Shown here: positions 36,526-45,214 of the stretch, piece after piece
Position numbering within the stretch: the first letter of the stretch is position 1
Layout of the letters: each line of letters starts with the position of its first letter
Source of the DNA: Chitinophaga sancti
Lineage (GTDB): Bacteria; Bacteroidota; Bacteroidia; Chitinophagales; Chitinophagaceae
Assembly (NCBI RefSeq): GCF_034087045.1
Contig: NZ_CP139247.1
Span: 6,040,001 to 6,104,000, forward strand
Direction of reading: 5' to 3'
DNA: 64,000 bases
Position numbers and translations under genes: made by a program
The notes under the pieces: model-generated
Seen by the model: the letters and a program-made list of their open reading frames with translations, nothing else
Databases searched by the model: none
Told to the model about the DNA's origin: nothing

Positions 36526-36698
36526 GTTATTGATTTTTATTGAGTAGCATTATAGGAATACGAATGTGGTTCTCACAGTTTGAAATAATATACATACCAA
36601 AGATACTGCTAATTTCACCACAGCCGGGAAAATAAAGAACCATCCCCCTATCTGTGTTGAAAAACAATTGTAATAACAAGGTATCAGGTAATCGTCCC

Positions 36699-38606
36699 CT
36701 ACTTCTTTTTATACACCAATAACCGCAACGCATTCAACACCACTACTAATGTAGAACCTTCATGACCAATCACCGCCGGCCCCATACTCGCAATACCCAA
36801 TAAAGTTAAGGGAATCAGCACCGCCACCATACCCAAACTGATCACCAGGTTTTGTTTGATAATACGATTCGCCTGCTGACTTAACGCAATCGCAAACGGC
36901 AGGTGCATCAACTGATCTCCCATCAGCGCAATATCAGCCGTTTCCAGCGCTACATCAGACCCCGCAGCACCCATCGCGATACCAACCGTACTATTGGCCA
37001 TAGCAGGTGCATCGTTGACACCATCACCCACCATCGCCACTTTATGTTCCGTAGCCTTAAGTTGATTGATCGCTTCGACTTTTCGTTCAGGCAACAGGTT
37101 CCCCCATGCATCAGTGAGACCAATCGCCTTTGCAATCGCATCCGCTACCAACTGGTTATCGCCGGAGAGCATGACCATCTTTTTAATCCCCGCTGCTTTG
37201 AGCGCATCCAGTGCCTGTTTTGCTTCGGGCCGGGGTGTATCCATAACGGTGATCATGCCCGCATACTGGTTGTCTTTTAGCACTAGCATAGCCGTATGCC
37301 CGGCGGCAGATTTTTCATCCAACAGCGCCAGCACCTCTTCCGAAGCACCGGTGACCAAAGCCTTATTACCAATAATAATGTCGTGCCCCTGCCATTGCGC
37401 TTTAATACCTTTACCGGTAACAGATGAAAGGTTCTCTGCAGGGGTGATATTTTTTAGCTGCGCATCGGCCACAATGGCTTTTGCCAATGGATGATCGCTG
37501 AGTGATTCCACAGCTACGACCATTTCAAGTAGCTCCTCTTTAGTGATACCAGCAGCAGGAATTATGTCGGTAAGTGTTGGCTTGCCGGCAGTGAGAGTGC
37601 CTGTCTTATCAAAAGCAATCGCTTTGAGTGTACCAAGGTCTTCCAGTGGCCGCCCGCCTTTGATAAGGATACCCGCTCGCGCAGCACGGGCTACCCCACT
37701 CAACACGGCACTGGGAATAGCGATCGCCAACGCACATGGACTAGCTGCCACCAACACCCCCATAGCACGATAAAAGCTGGCGCTGAACGGTTCGTCAATC
37801 ACCAGAAATGCAAGACATAGCAACCCTACAAAGATGATAACAGCGGGTACGTAAAACTTCTGCAACCTGTCAGTAAAACGCTGTGTAGGTGATTGCTGTG
37901 ACTGCGCCTCGTTCACGAGTTGAATCAGTTTTGATAAAGTAGAGTCTTTGGATGGTTTGGTCACTTTTACTTCCAATGCACCACTGCCATTCAAAGTACC
38001 CGCATATACATTGCTGTCAACCAGCTTATCAACCGGCATACTTTCGCCGGTAACAGCTGCTTGGTTAACTGCACTGTTCCCTTTTATGATTACACCATCA
38101 GCCGGAATAGTGGCATCAGGTTTTACTACGACAATATCGTTTATTTGTAAGGTTTCGATATTTACTTCCTGCAGGTCATTATCTTTTTTCAGCCACGCTG
38201 TTTTAGGCGCAAGCTTAGCCAGCGCACTAATAGAGTTCTTCGCTTTGTTCATAGCATAATGCTCTAATGAATGACCCAGACTAAAGAGGAAAAGCAATAG
38301 TGCGCCTTCGGCCCAGTCGCCTAAAATAGCGGCACCGGCAGCAGCAACGATCATGAGAGAATCGATATCGAAAGAACCAGCTCTGATATTTTCGATGGCT
38401 TCTTTTACGGTAAAAAACCCACCTGCAATATATGCCAGAATATATAACGATAAAGGAAGTACGGGAGGAATACCTTTGACAAAAGATAAACCAAAGCCAA
38501 TCGCCAGTGCTGTGCCACAGGTAAGGCTGCAGATGATCTCTATATATTTCATCCAACCATGTCCGTGATCATGATCATGTTCGTGATGGTGTTCATGCTC
38601 GTTCAT
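36699..38606 (-). CDS. P1B-4-type heavy-metal translocating ATPase
   Basis: 635 residues. A His-rich N-terminus (EHEHHHEHDHDHGHG) replaces the usual metal-binding HMA domain. Then: actuator TGES (about 186-189), the membrane metal site S-P-C (AASPCALAIA, 289-291) instead of CPC, the phosphorylation motif DKTGTLT (Asp333), nucleotide-binding HPLAKAIV, and GDGVNDAPAMA. The C-terminal helix holds IGHEGSTLVVVLN (HEGST), the mark of the P1B-4 group that exports Co2+, Fe2+ or Zn2+. It acts in the inner membrane as an efflux pump. No regulator is adjacent. Confidence 0.92.
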   Translation of the reverse strand: MNEHEHHHEHDHDHGHGWMKYIEIICSLTCGTALAIGFGLSFVKGIPPVLPLSLYILAYIAGGFFTVKEAIENIRAGSFDIDSLMIVAAAGAAILGDWAEGALLLFLFSLGHSLEHYAMNKAKNSISALAKLAPKTAWLKKDNDLQEVNIETLQINDIVVVKPDATIPADGVIIKGNSAVNQAAVTGESMPVDKLVDSNVYAGTLNGSGALEVKVTKPSKDSTLSKLIQLVNEAQSQQSPTQRFTDRLQKFYVPAVIIFVGLLCLAFLVIDEPFSASFYRAMGVLVAASPCALAIAIPSAVLSGVARAARAGILIKGGRPLEDLGTLKAIAFDKTGTLTAGKPTLTDIIPAAGITKEELLEMVVAVESLSDHPLAKAIVADAQLKNITPAENLSSVTGKGIKAQWQGHDIIIGNKALVTGASEEVLALLDEKSAAGHTAMLVLKDNQYAGMITVMDTPRPEAKQALDALKAAGIKKMVMLSGDNQLVADAIAKAIGLTDAWGNLLPERKVEAINQLKATEHKVAMVGDGVNDAPAMANSTVGIAMGAAGSDVALETADIALMGDQLMHLPFAIALSQQANRIIKQNLVISLGMVAVLIPLTLLGIASMGPAVIGHEGSTLVVVLNALRLLVYKKK

Positions 38607-38655
38607 GTGTTTGAAGATACGAAACCAATGGGAAATTACACCTGCATTCTACTTC

Positions 38656-39423
38656 CTATCCAGCTATCAATACCTTCCCACACCCTATATGCTTCACACT
38701 TTCCACCAAGGCATCACTCACCACCATACCCATCTCCACTCCTACAGCTACAACCATACACTGATACTCGCTGAATTTATAATTACTTAATTGCAAAGTA
38801 ACCGTCTGTGCCTCCACGGCCTGCTGAGAGGAATACCACTCAGTATTTAAAAAAACCGGTGGCTGTTGAGAACGATAATTTCCGGCTACCCCAAAACTAA
38901 TGATAAACCGAAACAAGGGTCGCTGCCAGGGAAGTACCAGGTTCACACCAGGCTGTAATGCAGGAAAGCATATCACCGCAGTTGCTGTAGCATGATCCAG
39001 AGTGGCGGATACCGGGTTCCGGACCACGCTATCAAACAAATGATTTTTATTCAGGTTGACCCCACTCATCAGGTACCCAAATTCTGAAAAAAACACCATT
39101 CGTTCACCCCGCTTATTCTTCTTATCCTGCTTTAGCATATGCCTGCACAAAGATGTAAACCGGGAGGCCAGATTTATATCAGCCAAATGGCTGACAGGTC
39201 TGATCGCCATCCGGACAGCCTTCGCAGCTGCAGAACTGGTTCCAAATTCATGATTGTTTTGCCGTACCAACTCGCAGGAAGGTAGTTTTTCAATTTGTTT
39301 GCTGGTAGGACCTCCATTCGTTCGGAGGATGTATCCTTCGGATTCATCCCTGTTTTTAGGCAGGTAAGCATTCATTCCTTCCAGTTTCCCTTCAAACTTT
39401 AAAATTGATTTAATAATAGCCAT
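38656..39423 (-). CDS. Hypothetical protein, family not recognised
   Basis: 255 residues from the ATG at 39423 (AIIKSILKFEGKLEGMNAYL); a longer frame adds eight codons. No signal peptide or membrane helix. Visible parts: a Gly-rich loop RTNGGPTSKQIEKLPSCELV (about 34-53), a helical AAKAVRMAIRPVSHL, a beta-rich C-terminal half ending EMGMVVSDALVESVKHIGC. The C-terminal position of conserved Gly and aliphatic strands hints at a structural fold, not an enzyme. Stand-alone; it ends 50 bp from the P1B-4 ATPase start on the same strand. Confidence 0.55.
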   Translation of the reverse strand: MAIIKSILKFEGKLEGMNAYLPKNRDESEGYILRTNGGPTSKQIEKLPSCELVRQNNHEFGTSSAAAKAVRMAIRPVSHLADINLASRFTSLCRHMLKQDKKNKRGERMVFFSEFGYLMSGVNLNKNHLFDSVVRNPVSATLDHATATAVICFPALQPGVNLVLPWQRPLFRFIISFGVAGNYRSQQPPVFLNTEWYSSQQAVEAQTVTLQLSNYKFSEYQCMVVAVGVEMGMVVSDALVESVKHIGCGKVLIAG

Positions 39424-39460
39424 AAGATATGGTTCTGCTGTTAACAATTAATGGAAACCG

Positions 39461-39585
39461 ATAACCCTATAATGTACCTATGCCGTATGTAACAGGTATA
39501 TAACCCGTAGATATCCCGTATCTATATAGATGCGGCTTATGGGCAGGTTATAGGCGGGATATAGGCGGCTTATGGGCGGGTTACC
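39461..39585. repeat. 11-bp-phased short repeat array
   Basis: Four adjacent 11-mers of the form TTATRGGCGGG run from 39537 to 39580 in exact register (TTATGGGCAGG, TTATAGGCGGG, ATATAGGCGGC, TTATGGGCGGG), followed by TTACC. Upstream, units of the reverse type (TAACCCG at 39501-39507, TATCCCG at 39512-39518) are also 11 bp apart. The array lies between the divergent 38656-39423 gene and the TetR gene; 11 bp is about one helical turn, which would put the units on one face of the DNA. Confidence 0.7.
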
Positions 39586-39650
39586 TCTATTATCATAAAG
39601 GTATTGATATTCCCTGTACATGAGTCCGCAGTAAAATAAATTTGGAGAAT

Positions 39651-39666
39651 TATACCAATCGGTATA
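39651..39666. promoter_or_regulatory. TetR operator upstream of the tetR-like gene
   Basis: TATACCAATCGGTATA, a palindrome with one mismatched pair, 28 bp before the TetR start. It matches the sites at 40295 and 41087. Confidence 0.8.
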
Positions 39667-39693
39667 TTTTTACATCGTCTTAATCGTTTTGAT

Positions 39694-40278
39694 ATGAGCA
39701 AAGCAGAAAAAACCAGGCAGTATATAGTGGAGAAAACCGCTCCTATCTTTAATACCAAGGGTTTTGCCGGCACCTCTCTCACTGATATGACCGAGGCGAC
39801 CGGACTGACCAAGGGCTCCATCTATGGCAACTTTGCCAACAAAGATGAAGTAGCCCTCGCCTGCTTTGACTTCAATTTCAAAAAAGTAGTCGGCATCATC
39901 GACAGCGCCATAGAAAAAGAAAAGACCTACAGGGGCAAACTCCTGGTCTATACTAAGATCTATGACAATTTTCTAAACTTACCTTTTCCAACCGGCGGAT
40001 GCCCTGTGCTGAACACCGCCGTGGAATCAGATGATACTCACCCGGAACTGAGGGCGAAATCTGCCGCTGCCATCGGGAACTGGAAAGACAAACTCTCTGA
40101 CATTATCAATAAAGGCATTGCAGTGGGAGAATTCAAGCCCGGACTGAATATAGAGCAAACCGCACTCACACTCATCGCTACCATAGAAGGAGCTATCATG
40201 ATCACTAAAGCAACTGGTAAACTCAATTACCGCTCTGCTATCCTGAACTCCATCGAAAACATGATTAACGCACTCTAA
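39694..40278 (+). CDS. TetR/AcrR family transcriptional regulator
   Basis: 194 residues. N-terminal DNA-binding domain (about 5-55): TRQYIVEKTAPIFNTKGFAG, TSLTDMTEATGLTKGSIYGNF, NKDEVALACFDF, the classical TetR helix-turn-helix. The ligand-binding half includes FPTGGCPVLNTAVESDDTHP, as in the YcdC/RutR-like subgroup. Palindromes of the type ATACCRATCGGTAT precede this gene, the SDR gene and the transporter gene, so it should repress all three and be released by a toxic compound exported by the pump. Confidence 0.93.
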   Translation: MSKAEKTRQYIVEKTAPIFNTKGFAGTSLTDMTEATGLTKGSIYGNFANKDEVALACFDFNFKKVVGIIDSAIEKEKTYRGKLLVYTKIYDNFLNLPFPTGGCPVLNTAVESDDTHPELRAKSAAAIGNWKDKLSDIINKGIAVGEFKPGLNIEQTALTLIATIEGAIMITKATGKLNYRSAILNSIENMINAL

Positions 40279-40294
40279 ATATTTATTTGCACAA

Positions 40295-40316
40295 AAATAT
40301 ACCGATCGGTATATTT
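40295..40316. promoter_or_regulatory. Perfect TetR operator upstream of the SDR gene
   Basis: A perfect 22-bp palindrome whose core is ATACCGATCGGTAT, flanked by AAAT and ATTT. It lies 13 bp before the SDR start codon. Confidence 0.85.
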
Positions 40317-40329
40317 AAAAACAAACAAG

Positions 40330-41073
40330 ATGAACACAAGTAACAATACCGTACTTATCACCGGCGGAAGTGCCGGTATCGGTTTCGAAATCGCACAGCA
40401 ATTAAGTGCACAGGGTAACCAGGTTATCATCACAGGTCGTAACCCTGAAAGATTGAAAGCAGCAGCCGCGCAATTAAAAAATACGACTGCGATAGTGTCT
40501 GATGTCACCAGCGAAGACGATGTGAACCACCTCGTGGCCCAGCTGAATGAACAATTTCCTTTTTTAAATATCGTGATCAATAACGCCGGGGCCGCGTCCT
40601 CTCCTTACAGATTTCTCCCGGGGGCCAATGCATTTGAAAAGGCCAGCGCCGAAATGCAAACCAATTATCTCTCCGTACTTCGCTTGAATGATAAGTTCCT
40701 GCCTTTGTTAAGTAAACAACCTTATTCTGCCATCGTGAATGTATCCAGTATTGTATCATTTGCGCCAAGTATCAATATTCCTGGCTATAGTGTTAGCAAG
40801 GCTGCTTTGCATGCTTATAGCAGGGTTTTACGCCTTACTTTGAAAGATACGCCTGTACGTGTTTTCGAACTTATGCCCCCATTAGTTAATACAGAATTTT
40901 CTAAAGAAATAGGCGGGGAAAAAGGTATTCCACCTGCTCGAGTGGCTGCGGAATTAATAGAAGGTCTTCAAAATGACTTATATGAAATACATGTAGGGGA
41001 TACTGCCGGCATCTACCAACTCTACCTCTCCTCTCCTGAAAACGCACTGCAGGCACTCAACGCCGGCAATTAA
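40330..41073 (+). CDS. Short-chain dehydrogenase/reductase (DltE-like)
   Basis: 247 residues with a Rossmann fold: TVLITGGSAGIGFEIAQQL (TGxxxGIG cofactor loop), NIVINNAGAAS (NNAG), VNVSSIVSFAP (active-site Ser) and YSVSKAALHAYSR (YxxxK). It resembles the DltE-like SDR group found next to TetR repressors. The substrate is unknown; cytosolic. It lies within the TetR-controlled unit, and its own operator precedes it by 13 bp. Confidence 0.92.
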   Translation: MNTSNNTVLITGGSAGIGFEIAQQLSAQGNQVIITGRNPERLKAAAAQLKNTTAIVSDVTSEDDVNHLVAQLNEQFPFLNIVINNAGAASSPYRFLPGANAFEKASAEMQTNYLSVLRLNDKFLPLLSKQPYSAIVNVSSIVSFAPSINIPGYSVSKAALHAYSRVLRLTLKDTPVRVFELMPPLVNTEFSKEIGGEKGIPPARVAAELIEGLQNDLYEIHVGDTAGIYQLYLSSPENALQALNAGN

Positions 41074-41086
41074 TTCTTTGCTTTAA

Positions 41087-41104
41087 AATATACCGATCGG
41101 TATG
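41087..41104. promoter_or_regulatory. TetR operator overlapping the transporter start codon
   Basis: AATATACCGATCGGTATG: the 14-bp core ATACCGATCGGTAT (41090-41103) contains the A and T of the start codon ATG at 41102. A repressor bound here would block the end of the promoter region or early transcription. Confidence 0.75.
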
Positions 41105-42646
41105 AAGAAAGAAACCATCCTGGTGGTTACCGTCATTGCTGCGGCTGTGATGGAACTAATCGATACCTCCATCGTCAATGTCGCGCTCTCACATATGAGC
41201 GGAAACCTGGGCGCTACGCTGGAAGATACTTCGTGGGTCATTACGGCGTATGCTATTGCGAATGTGATCATCATTCCAATTACCAGTTTTTTAGTCTTAA
41301 GATTGGGCAGAAGGAATTATTATATCGGCTCTGTCATTGCCTTTACCTTCTTCTCTTTTATGTGCGGACAGGCATCCAATATCTGGACACTCGTGGCTTT
41401 CCGTTTCCTGCAGGGTATAGGTGGCGGGGCATTGCTCTCCGTATCACAAGCCATCGTGTTCGAGATCTTTCCAAAAGAAAAACGGAATGTGGCCAGTGCG
41501 CTCTTTGGAATAGGCGTGTTTGTAGGCCCTACAATCGGACCGACTTTAGGAGGATATATCACCGAGTTCTACGACTGGCCATGGATCTTTTACATCAACG
41601 TACCGATCGGTATAACTGTTTCGGTTATATGTTATATGCTATTAAAAGAACCACCTATTAAACAGGAAGCCGGAAAAGTAGACTGGCTGGGAATCTTCTT
41701 CTTAGCAATTGGCGTAGGATCTTTGCAGACTGTATTGGAAAGAGGTGAAACGGACGATTGGTTCGAAGCGAATTATATCATCCTGTTGAGTGTGACCGCC
41801 TTCTTTGGGTTATTACTTTTTATCTGGTGGGAACTCAAAACCGACAACCCGGTGGTGAACCTGAAAGTATTGAGGAGTAAGAACCTTACCTTAGCGGCTG
41901 TGCTTACTTTCATTTCAGGGGTCGGACTATTCAGTTCCGTATTTCTGACACCTGTTTTTGCGCAACGACTATTAGGGTTCACGCCTACGCAAACAGGACT
42001 GTTGTTGTTACCAGGTGCCTTATTAGCCATCGGCGGATTGATGATCTCGGCTACCCTATTACAAAAAGGCGTTTCTCCTATTGTGATGATTACGATCGGG
42101 ATGTTGCTCTTTGTACTCTTCAGCTGGCAGATGTCGCATTTAAGTCTGGATGCAAGTGCAAACCTGATCACGACCAGTTTGATTTGGCGTGCCGTTGGAC
42201 TGGCAGTAGTAACGGTGCCATTGACCACCTTGGCAGTGTCATCGTTGGCACCGCAGGATATTCCCCAGGGAGCAGCTTTGAATAATATGATGCGGCAACT
42301 GGGGGGTAGCTTTGGGTTAGCGATGGTGAATACATACCTGACGAATAGGAATGCAGTACATAGAACGGATCTTGTTAGCAATTTTACCGCTGATAATCCG
42401 GAGGCTGTAAAGAGAATTTCAGATTATACGGGGTATTTTATGCAGCATGGGTTTGGGGTTTTAGAGGCAAAGCAGAAAGCACTAAAGGTGGTGGATGTTG
42501 TGATTACGAAACAGTCGAATCTGATGAGTTATGATGATGCATACCTGATGGTGGGGATGGTGTTTTTGTTTGCATTGCCGTTGTTGTTACTGGCCAGGAA
42601 GAGGAAGGCGGGGATGCAGGTGAAGGTGGTGTTGTCTGATCATTGA
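41102..42646 (+). CDS. DHA2 family multidrug efflux MFS transporter (EmrB/QacA-like)
   Basis: 514 residues with 14 predicted membrane helices. Family marks: helix 1 AAAVMELIDTSIVNVALSHM (Asp in helix 1, motif D), GGALLSVSQAIVFEIFPKE, motif C GIGVFVGPTIGPTLGGYI, and WIFYINVPIGI. It exports drugs or amphipathic compounds with protons across the inner membrane. In the same TetR regulon as the SDR gene. Its start codon sits inside an operator palindrome. No EmrA-like adaptor is nearby. Confidence 0.93.
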   Translation: MKKETILVVTVIAAAVMELIDTSIVNVALSHMSGNLGATLEDTSWVITAYAIANVIIIPITSFLVLRLGRRNYYIGSVIAFTFFSFMCGQASNIWTLVAFRFLQGIGGGALLSVSQAIVFEIFPKEKRNVASALFGIGVFVGPTIGPTLGGYITEFYDWPWIFYINVPIGITVSVICYMLLKEPPIKQEAGKVDWLGIFFLAIGVGSLQTVLERGETDDWFEANYIILLSVTAFFGLLLFIWWELKTDNPVVNLKVLRSKNLTLAAVLTFISGVGLFSSVFLTPVFAQRLLGFTPTQTGLLLLPGALLAIGGLMISATLLQKGVSPIVMITIGMLLFVLFSWQMSHLSLDASANLITTSLIWRAVGLAVVTVPLTTLAVSSLAPQDIPQGAALNNMMRQLGGSFGLAMVNTYLTNRNAVHRTDLVSNFTADNPEAVKRISDYTGYFMQHGFGVLEAKQKALKVVDVVITKQSNLMSYDDAYLMVGMVFLFALPLLLLARKRKAGMQVKVVLSDH

Positions 42647-42674
42647 TGAATATGTGTTACATTTAGGTTGCACC

Positions 42675-43316
42675 ATGCAACAGACTAAAAACAATTACGA
42701 CAATCTCGCCTCCCAATATGACTGGCTGAGCAAGGTGGTATTTTACCACTCGCTTGAAAATGCACAGGTGAGTTTATTGCAATATATACCAGCCGGTAGC
42801 CAGGTCCTCATCGTAGGTGGGGGTACCGGCTGGATTTTAGAAAGACTGGCGCAATTACACCACGATGGTTTACGCATCACCTATGTGGAGCTCTCGGGGA
42901 ATATGATCACCCTTTCACAAAAGCGCGACTATAAAGAAAATACAGTTGATTTTGTGAACCTTCCTATCGAAGATTATATCCCCGACCATGATTACGATGT
43001 CATCATCACCCCTTTCTTATTTGACAATTTCGTCCCTGAGCGGGCGCAACCTATCTTCTGGCAGTTACATTATTCTTTGAAAAAAGGCGGTTTGTGGTTA
43101 TTCGCAGATTTCTATTATGACAAAGAAAAAAGCCGTTGGTGGCAAAAATTGCTGCTAAAAATTATGTATTCCTTCTTCAGGTTGTTCTGTAATATAGAAG
43201 CAAACGCCCTCTTTAACATGGCGACCTGCTTTGAACAGGGAAAATACGAGGTAATACATAAGCGTTTCTTCTATTTTGGCTTCATTCAGTCAATTGCTTA
43301 TAGAAAACCGGTATAA
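42675..43316 (+). CDS. Class I SAM-dependent methyltransferase
   Basis: 213 residues from the ATG at 42675 (QQTKNNYDNLASQYDWLSKV). SAM-binding motif I VLIVGGGTGWILERL (about 44-58), acidic end of strand 2 ITYVELSGNMITLSQ, and motif IV DVIITPFLFDNF. Ubiquinone/menaquinone-like or small-molecule methylase; the substrate is not clear. It starts 28 bp after the MFS gene, so it may be co-transcribed with the TetR unit; the sigma factor gene follows by 19 bp. Confidence 0.85.
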   Translation: MQQTKNNYDNLASQYDWLSKVVFYHSLENAQVSLLQYIPAGSQVLIVGGGTGWILERLAQLHHDGLRITYVELSGNMITLSQKRDYKENTVDFVNLPIEDYIPDHDYDVIITPFLFDNFVPERAQPIFWQLHYSLKKGGLWLFADFYYDKEKSRWWQKLLLKIMYSFFRLFCNIEANALFNMATCFEQGKYEVIHKRFFYFGFIQSIAYRKPV

Positions 43317-43335
43317 TTACTATTTTAGTCCCCTG

Positions 43336-43917
43336 ATGTACGCAGCTGAAAATTCTCTCTTACTCCGTGTAGCCAATGGTGACCAAAAGGCTTTTCGTAT
43401 GCTTTTTGACCAATATTGGGATGGCATGTATGCCAATGCGTTGCATTTTACAAAATCGCCTGAATTAGCCCAGGACCTTACACAGGAGATATTTACGAAG
43501 GTGTGGATCATGCGGGATAAGCTCCCCGGAATTGAGCGATTCGATGCCTGGCTGTACAAGGTAGCGAAAAATATGATCCTGGATGAGCTGCGCCGGTTAC
43601 AACAAAGTCCGGATTATGCTGAGTTTATAGACGCCTATTTCCTGGCTGGCGACCAGGATGCACACCAACCTGCAACGACCAAAGACATTGAAAAACAACT
43701 ACATGCAGCTATTGATCAATTACCTGCGCAAATGCAGATTGCTTTTAAACTGAGCAGGTTTGAGGGCCTTACACACGACCAGATTGCACAAAGGATGAAT
43801 ATATCCAAAGTAACCTCCCGGAATTACATAGCACGATCCCTGGTGGCTATCAAAAAATACCTTGCTGGCAAGCAAATTGAACTGGGACTGCTTTTACTCT
43901 TAATGATAAGACACTAA
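43336..43917 (+). CDS. ECF RNA polymerase sigma factor
   Basis: 193 residues from the ATG at 43336 (YAAENSLLLRVANGDQKAFR). Region 2: FDQYWDGMYANALHFTKSPE, AQDLTQEIFTKVW. Region 4: LPAQMQIAFKLSRFEGLTH, IAQRMNISKVTSRNYIARSL (helix-turn-helix). It ends in a hydrophobic tail GLLLLLMIRH. It controls the module that follows: FecR, SusC, SusD and TlpA genes, all on the same strand. Confidence 0.9.
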   Translation: MYAAENSLLLRVANGDQKAFRMLFDQYWDGMYANALHFTKSPELAQDLTQEIFTKVWIMRDKLPGIERFDAWLYKVAKNMILDELRRLQQSPDYAEFIDAYFLAGDQDAHQPATTKDIEKQLHAAIDQLPAQMQIAFKLSRFEGLTHDQIAQRMNISKVTSRNYIARSLVAIKKYLAGKQIELGLLLLLMIRH

Positions 43918-43997
43918 TATATAGCCAGTTACATCTTTTCTGAAAAAATTTTCCTCACCGACGGATTACCCCGTCCATTTTTTCCGTCTTTATACAT

Positions 43998-45134
43998 ATG
44001 AAGGAGTTATTGGAAAAATTCTTGTCCGACAGCATGACCAAAGAAGAGCAGGAGGAATTCCGGGCTTTACTTGCCCGCGAAGACCTGCGTGAAGAGTGGG
44101 CTGCGTACATTGAAAAGATCCTGGCAGAGCAACGTTACGATGATGCGCCTGTAGCTGACCGTGATGCCATCTTTCAGCAAATGATGTCCAAATCACCTGT
44201 TTATCCATATCCTATATCAACTTTGCACAGGTACGGCTGGTGGGCCGCTGCGGCGGTCTTCCTGCTCCTGTTGGGGGTGGGCACTTTGTGGTTGCGTAAA
44301 CCTGTGCCTGCACCGGCTAAACTGGCTGTTGCTGATGTGGCACCGGGTACTACAAAAGCAGTGCTTACATTGGCAAATGGGCAAACGGTGCCACTGGATA
44401 GTGCGGGCGTAGGCTCATGGGTGCAGGGCAATACCAGTGTGCATCAATCTGGTGGGTTGCTGGCCTATTCAGGGGCTGCCTCTGAAAATGCGGTAAGCTA
44501 TAATACCCTGACTACCCCCCGCGGAGGTACTTTCAGGGTGACCCTGCCAGATGGCAGTAATGTATGGCTCAATGCTGCTTCTTCGCTGCGTTATCCTACT
44601 TCTTTCAAAAGCTCCTCTGAACGACTCGTAGAAGTTCAGGGCGAAGCCTATTTTGAAATCGCACAAAACGCACAACAACCTTTTAAGGTAAAGGTCAATG
44701 ATCAAACCACGATTGTCGTACTCGGAACAAGTTTTAACATAAATGCCTATGCCAATGAAGGTGGCATTGCCACTACACTGTTTACCGGCGCTGTTCGTAT
44801 GAACCACGGGAATACTCAGGTTACGCTACATCCCGGGCAACAGGCGCGCACGGGGCACACAACTATTGAAACGATTCAAAATATAGATACAGCACAGGTA
44901 CTGGCCTGGAAAAACGGACTCTTTGATTTCCATAATGCCACGCTGCCGGAGGTAATGAGACAATTGACCAGGTGGTATGATATTGACGTCGTATATGAAG
45001 GAAATATACCAGCCATCACGTTTGATGGGAAGATGGATAGACATTTACAATTATCTCAAATTATCAAAATCTTTTCTTACATGAAGTTGAACTGTAGGCT
45101 GGAAGGGAATAAGCGCCTGGTAGTACTGCCATAA
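43998..45134 (+). CDS. FecR family anti-sigma factor
   Basis: 378 residues. Cytosolic part 1-80, membrane segment about 81-98 (WWAAAAVFLLLLGVGTLW), FecR domain (about 170-265; GGTFRVTLPDGSNVWLNAAS, VEVQGEAYFEIAQNAQQPF) and DUF4974 domain (about 308-378; LPEVMRQLTRWYDIDVVYEG). It is the partner of the ECF sigma factor 80 bp upstream and of the SusC with STN domain downstream. Confidence 0.92.
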   Translation: MKELLEKFLSDSMTKEEQEEFRALLAREDLREEWAAYIEKILAEQRYDDAPVADRDAIFQQMMSKSPVYPYPISTLHRYGWWAAAAVFLLLLGVGTLWLRKPVPAPAKLAVADVAPGTTKAVLTLANGQTVPLDSAGVGSWVQGNTSVHQSGGLLAYSGAASENAVSYNTLTTPRGGTFRVTLPDGSNVWLNAASSLRYPTSFKSSSERLVEVQGEAYFEIAQNAQQPFKVKVNDQTTIVVLGTSFNINAYANEGGIATTLFTGAVRMNHGNTQVTLHPGQQARTGHTTIETIQNIDTAQVLAWKNGLFDFHNATLPEVMRQLTRWYDIDVVYEGNIPAITFDGKMDRHLQLSQIIKIFSYMKLNCRLEGNKRLVVLP

Positions 45135-45163
45135 TTTTATCAGAAATTTCATTTCATTATTTG

Positions 45164-45190
45164 CCTGAAGCGGCTGACGAAAGCTTCAGG
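45164..45190 (+). terminator. Hairpin after the FecR gene
   Basis: CCTGAAGC and GCTTCAGG form an 8-bp stem with an 11-base loop, 30 bp past the FecR stop. No T-run follows, so its strength as a terminator is doubtful. Confidence 0.45.
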
Positions 45191-45214
45191 GTGGAATACC
45201 TGTGCCTGAAGAAA

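Noticed and set aside
41601..41612. A further TACCGATCGGTA palindrome inside the transporter gene, identical to the TetR operator core.
   Set aside because: It falls on the codons for the family-conserved NVPIG segment, so a coincidence of codon use is the more likely source; a real binding role is possible but not supported.
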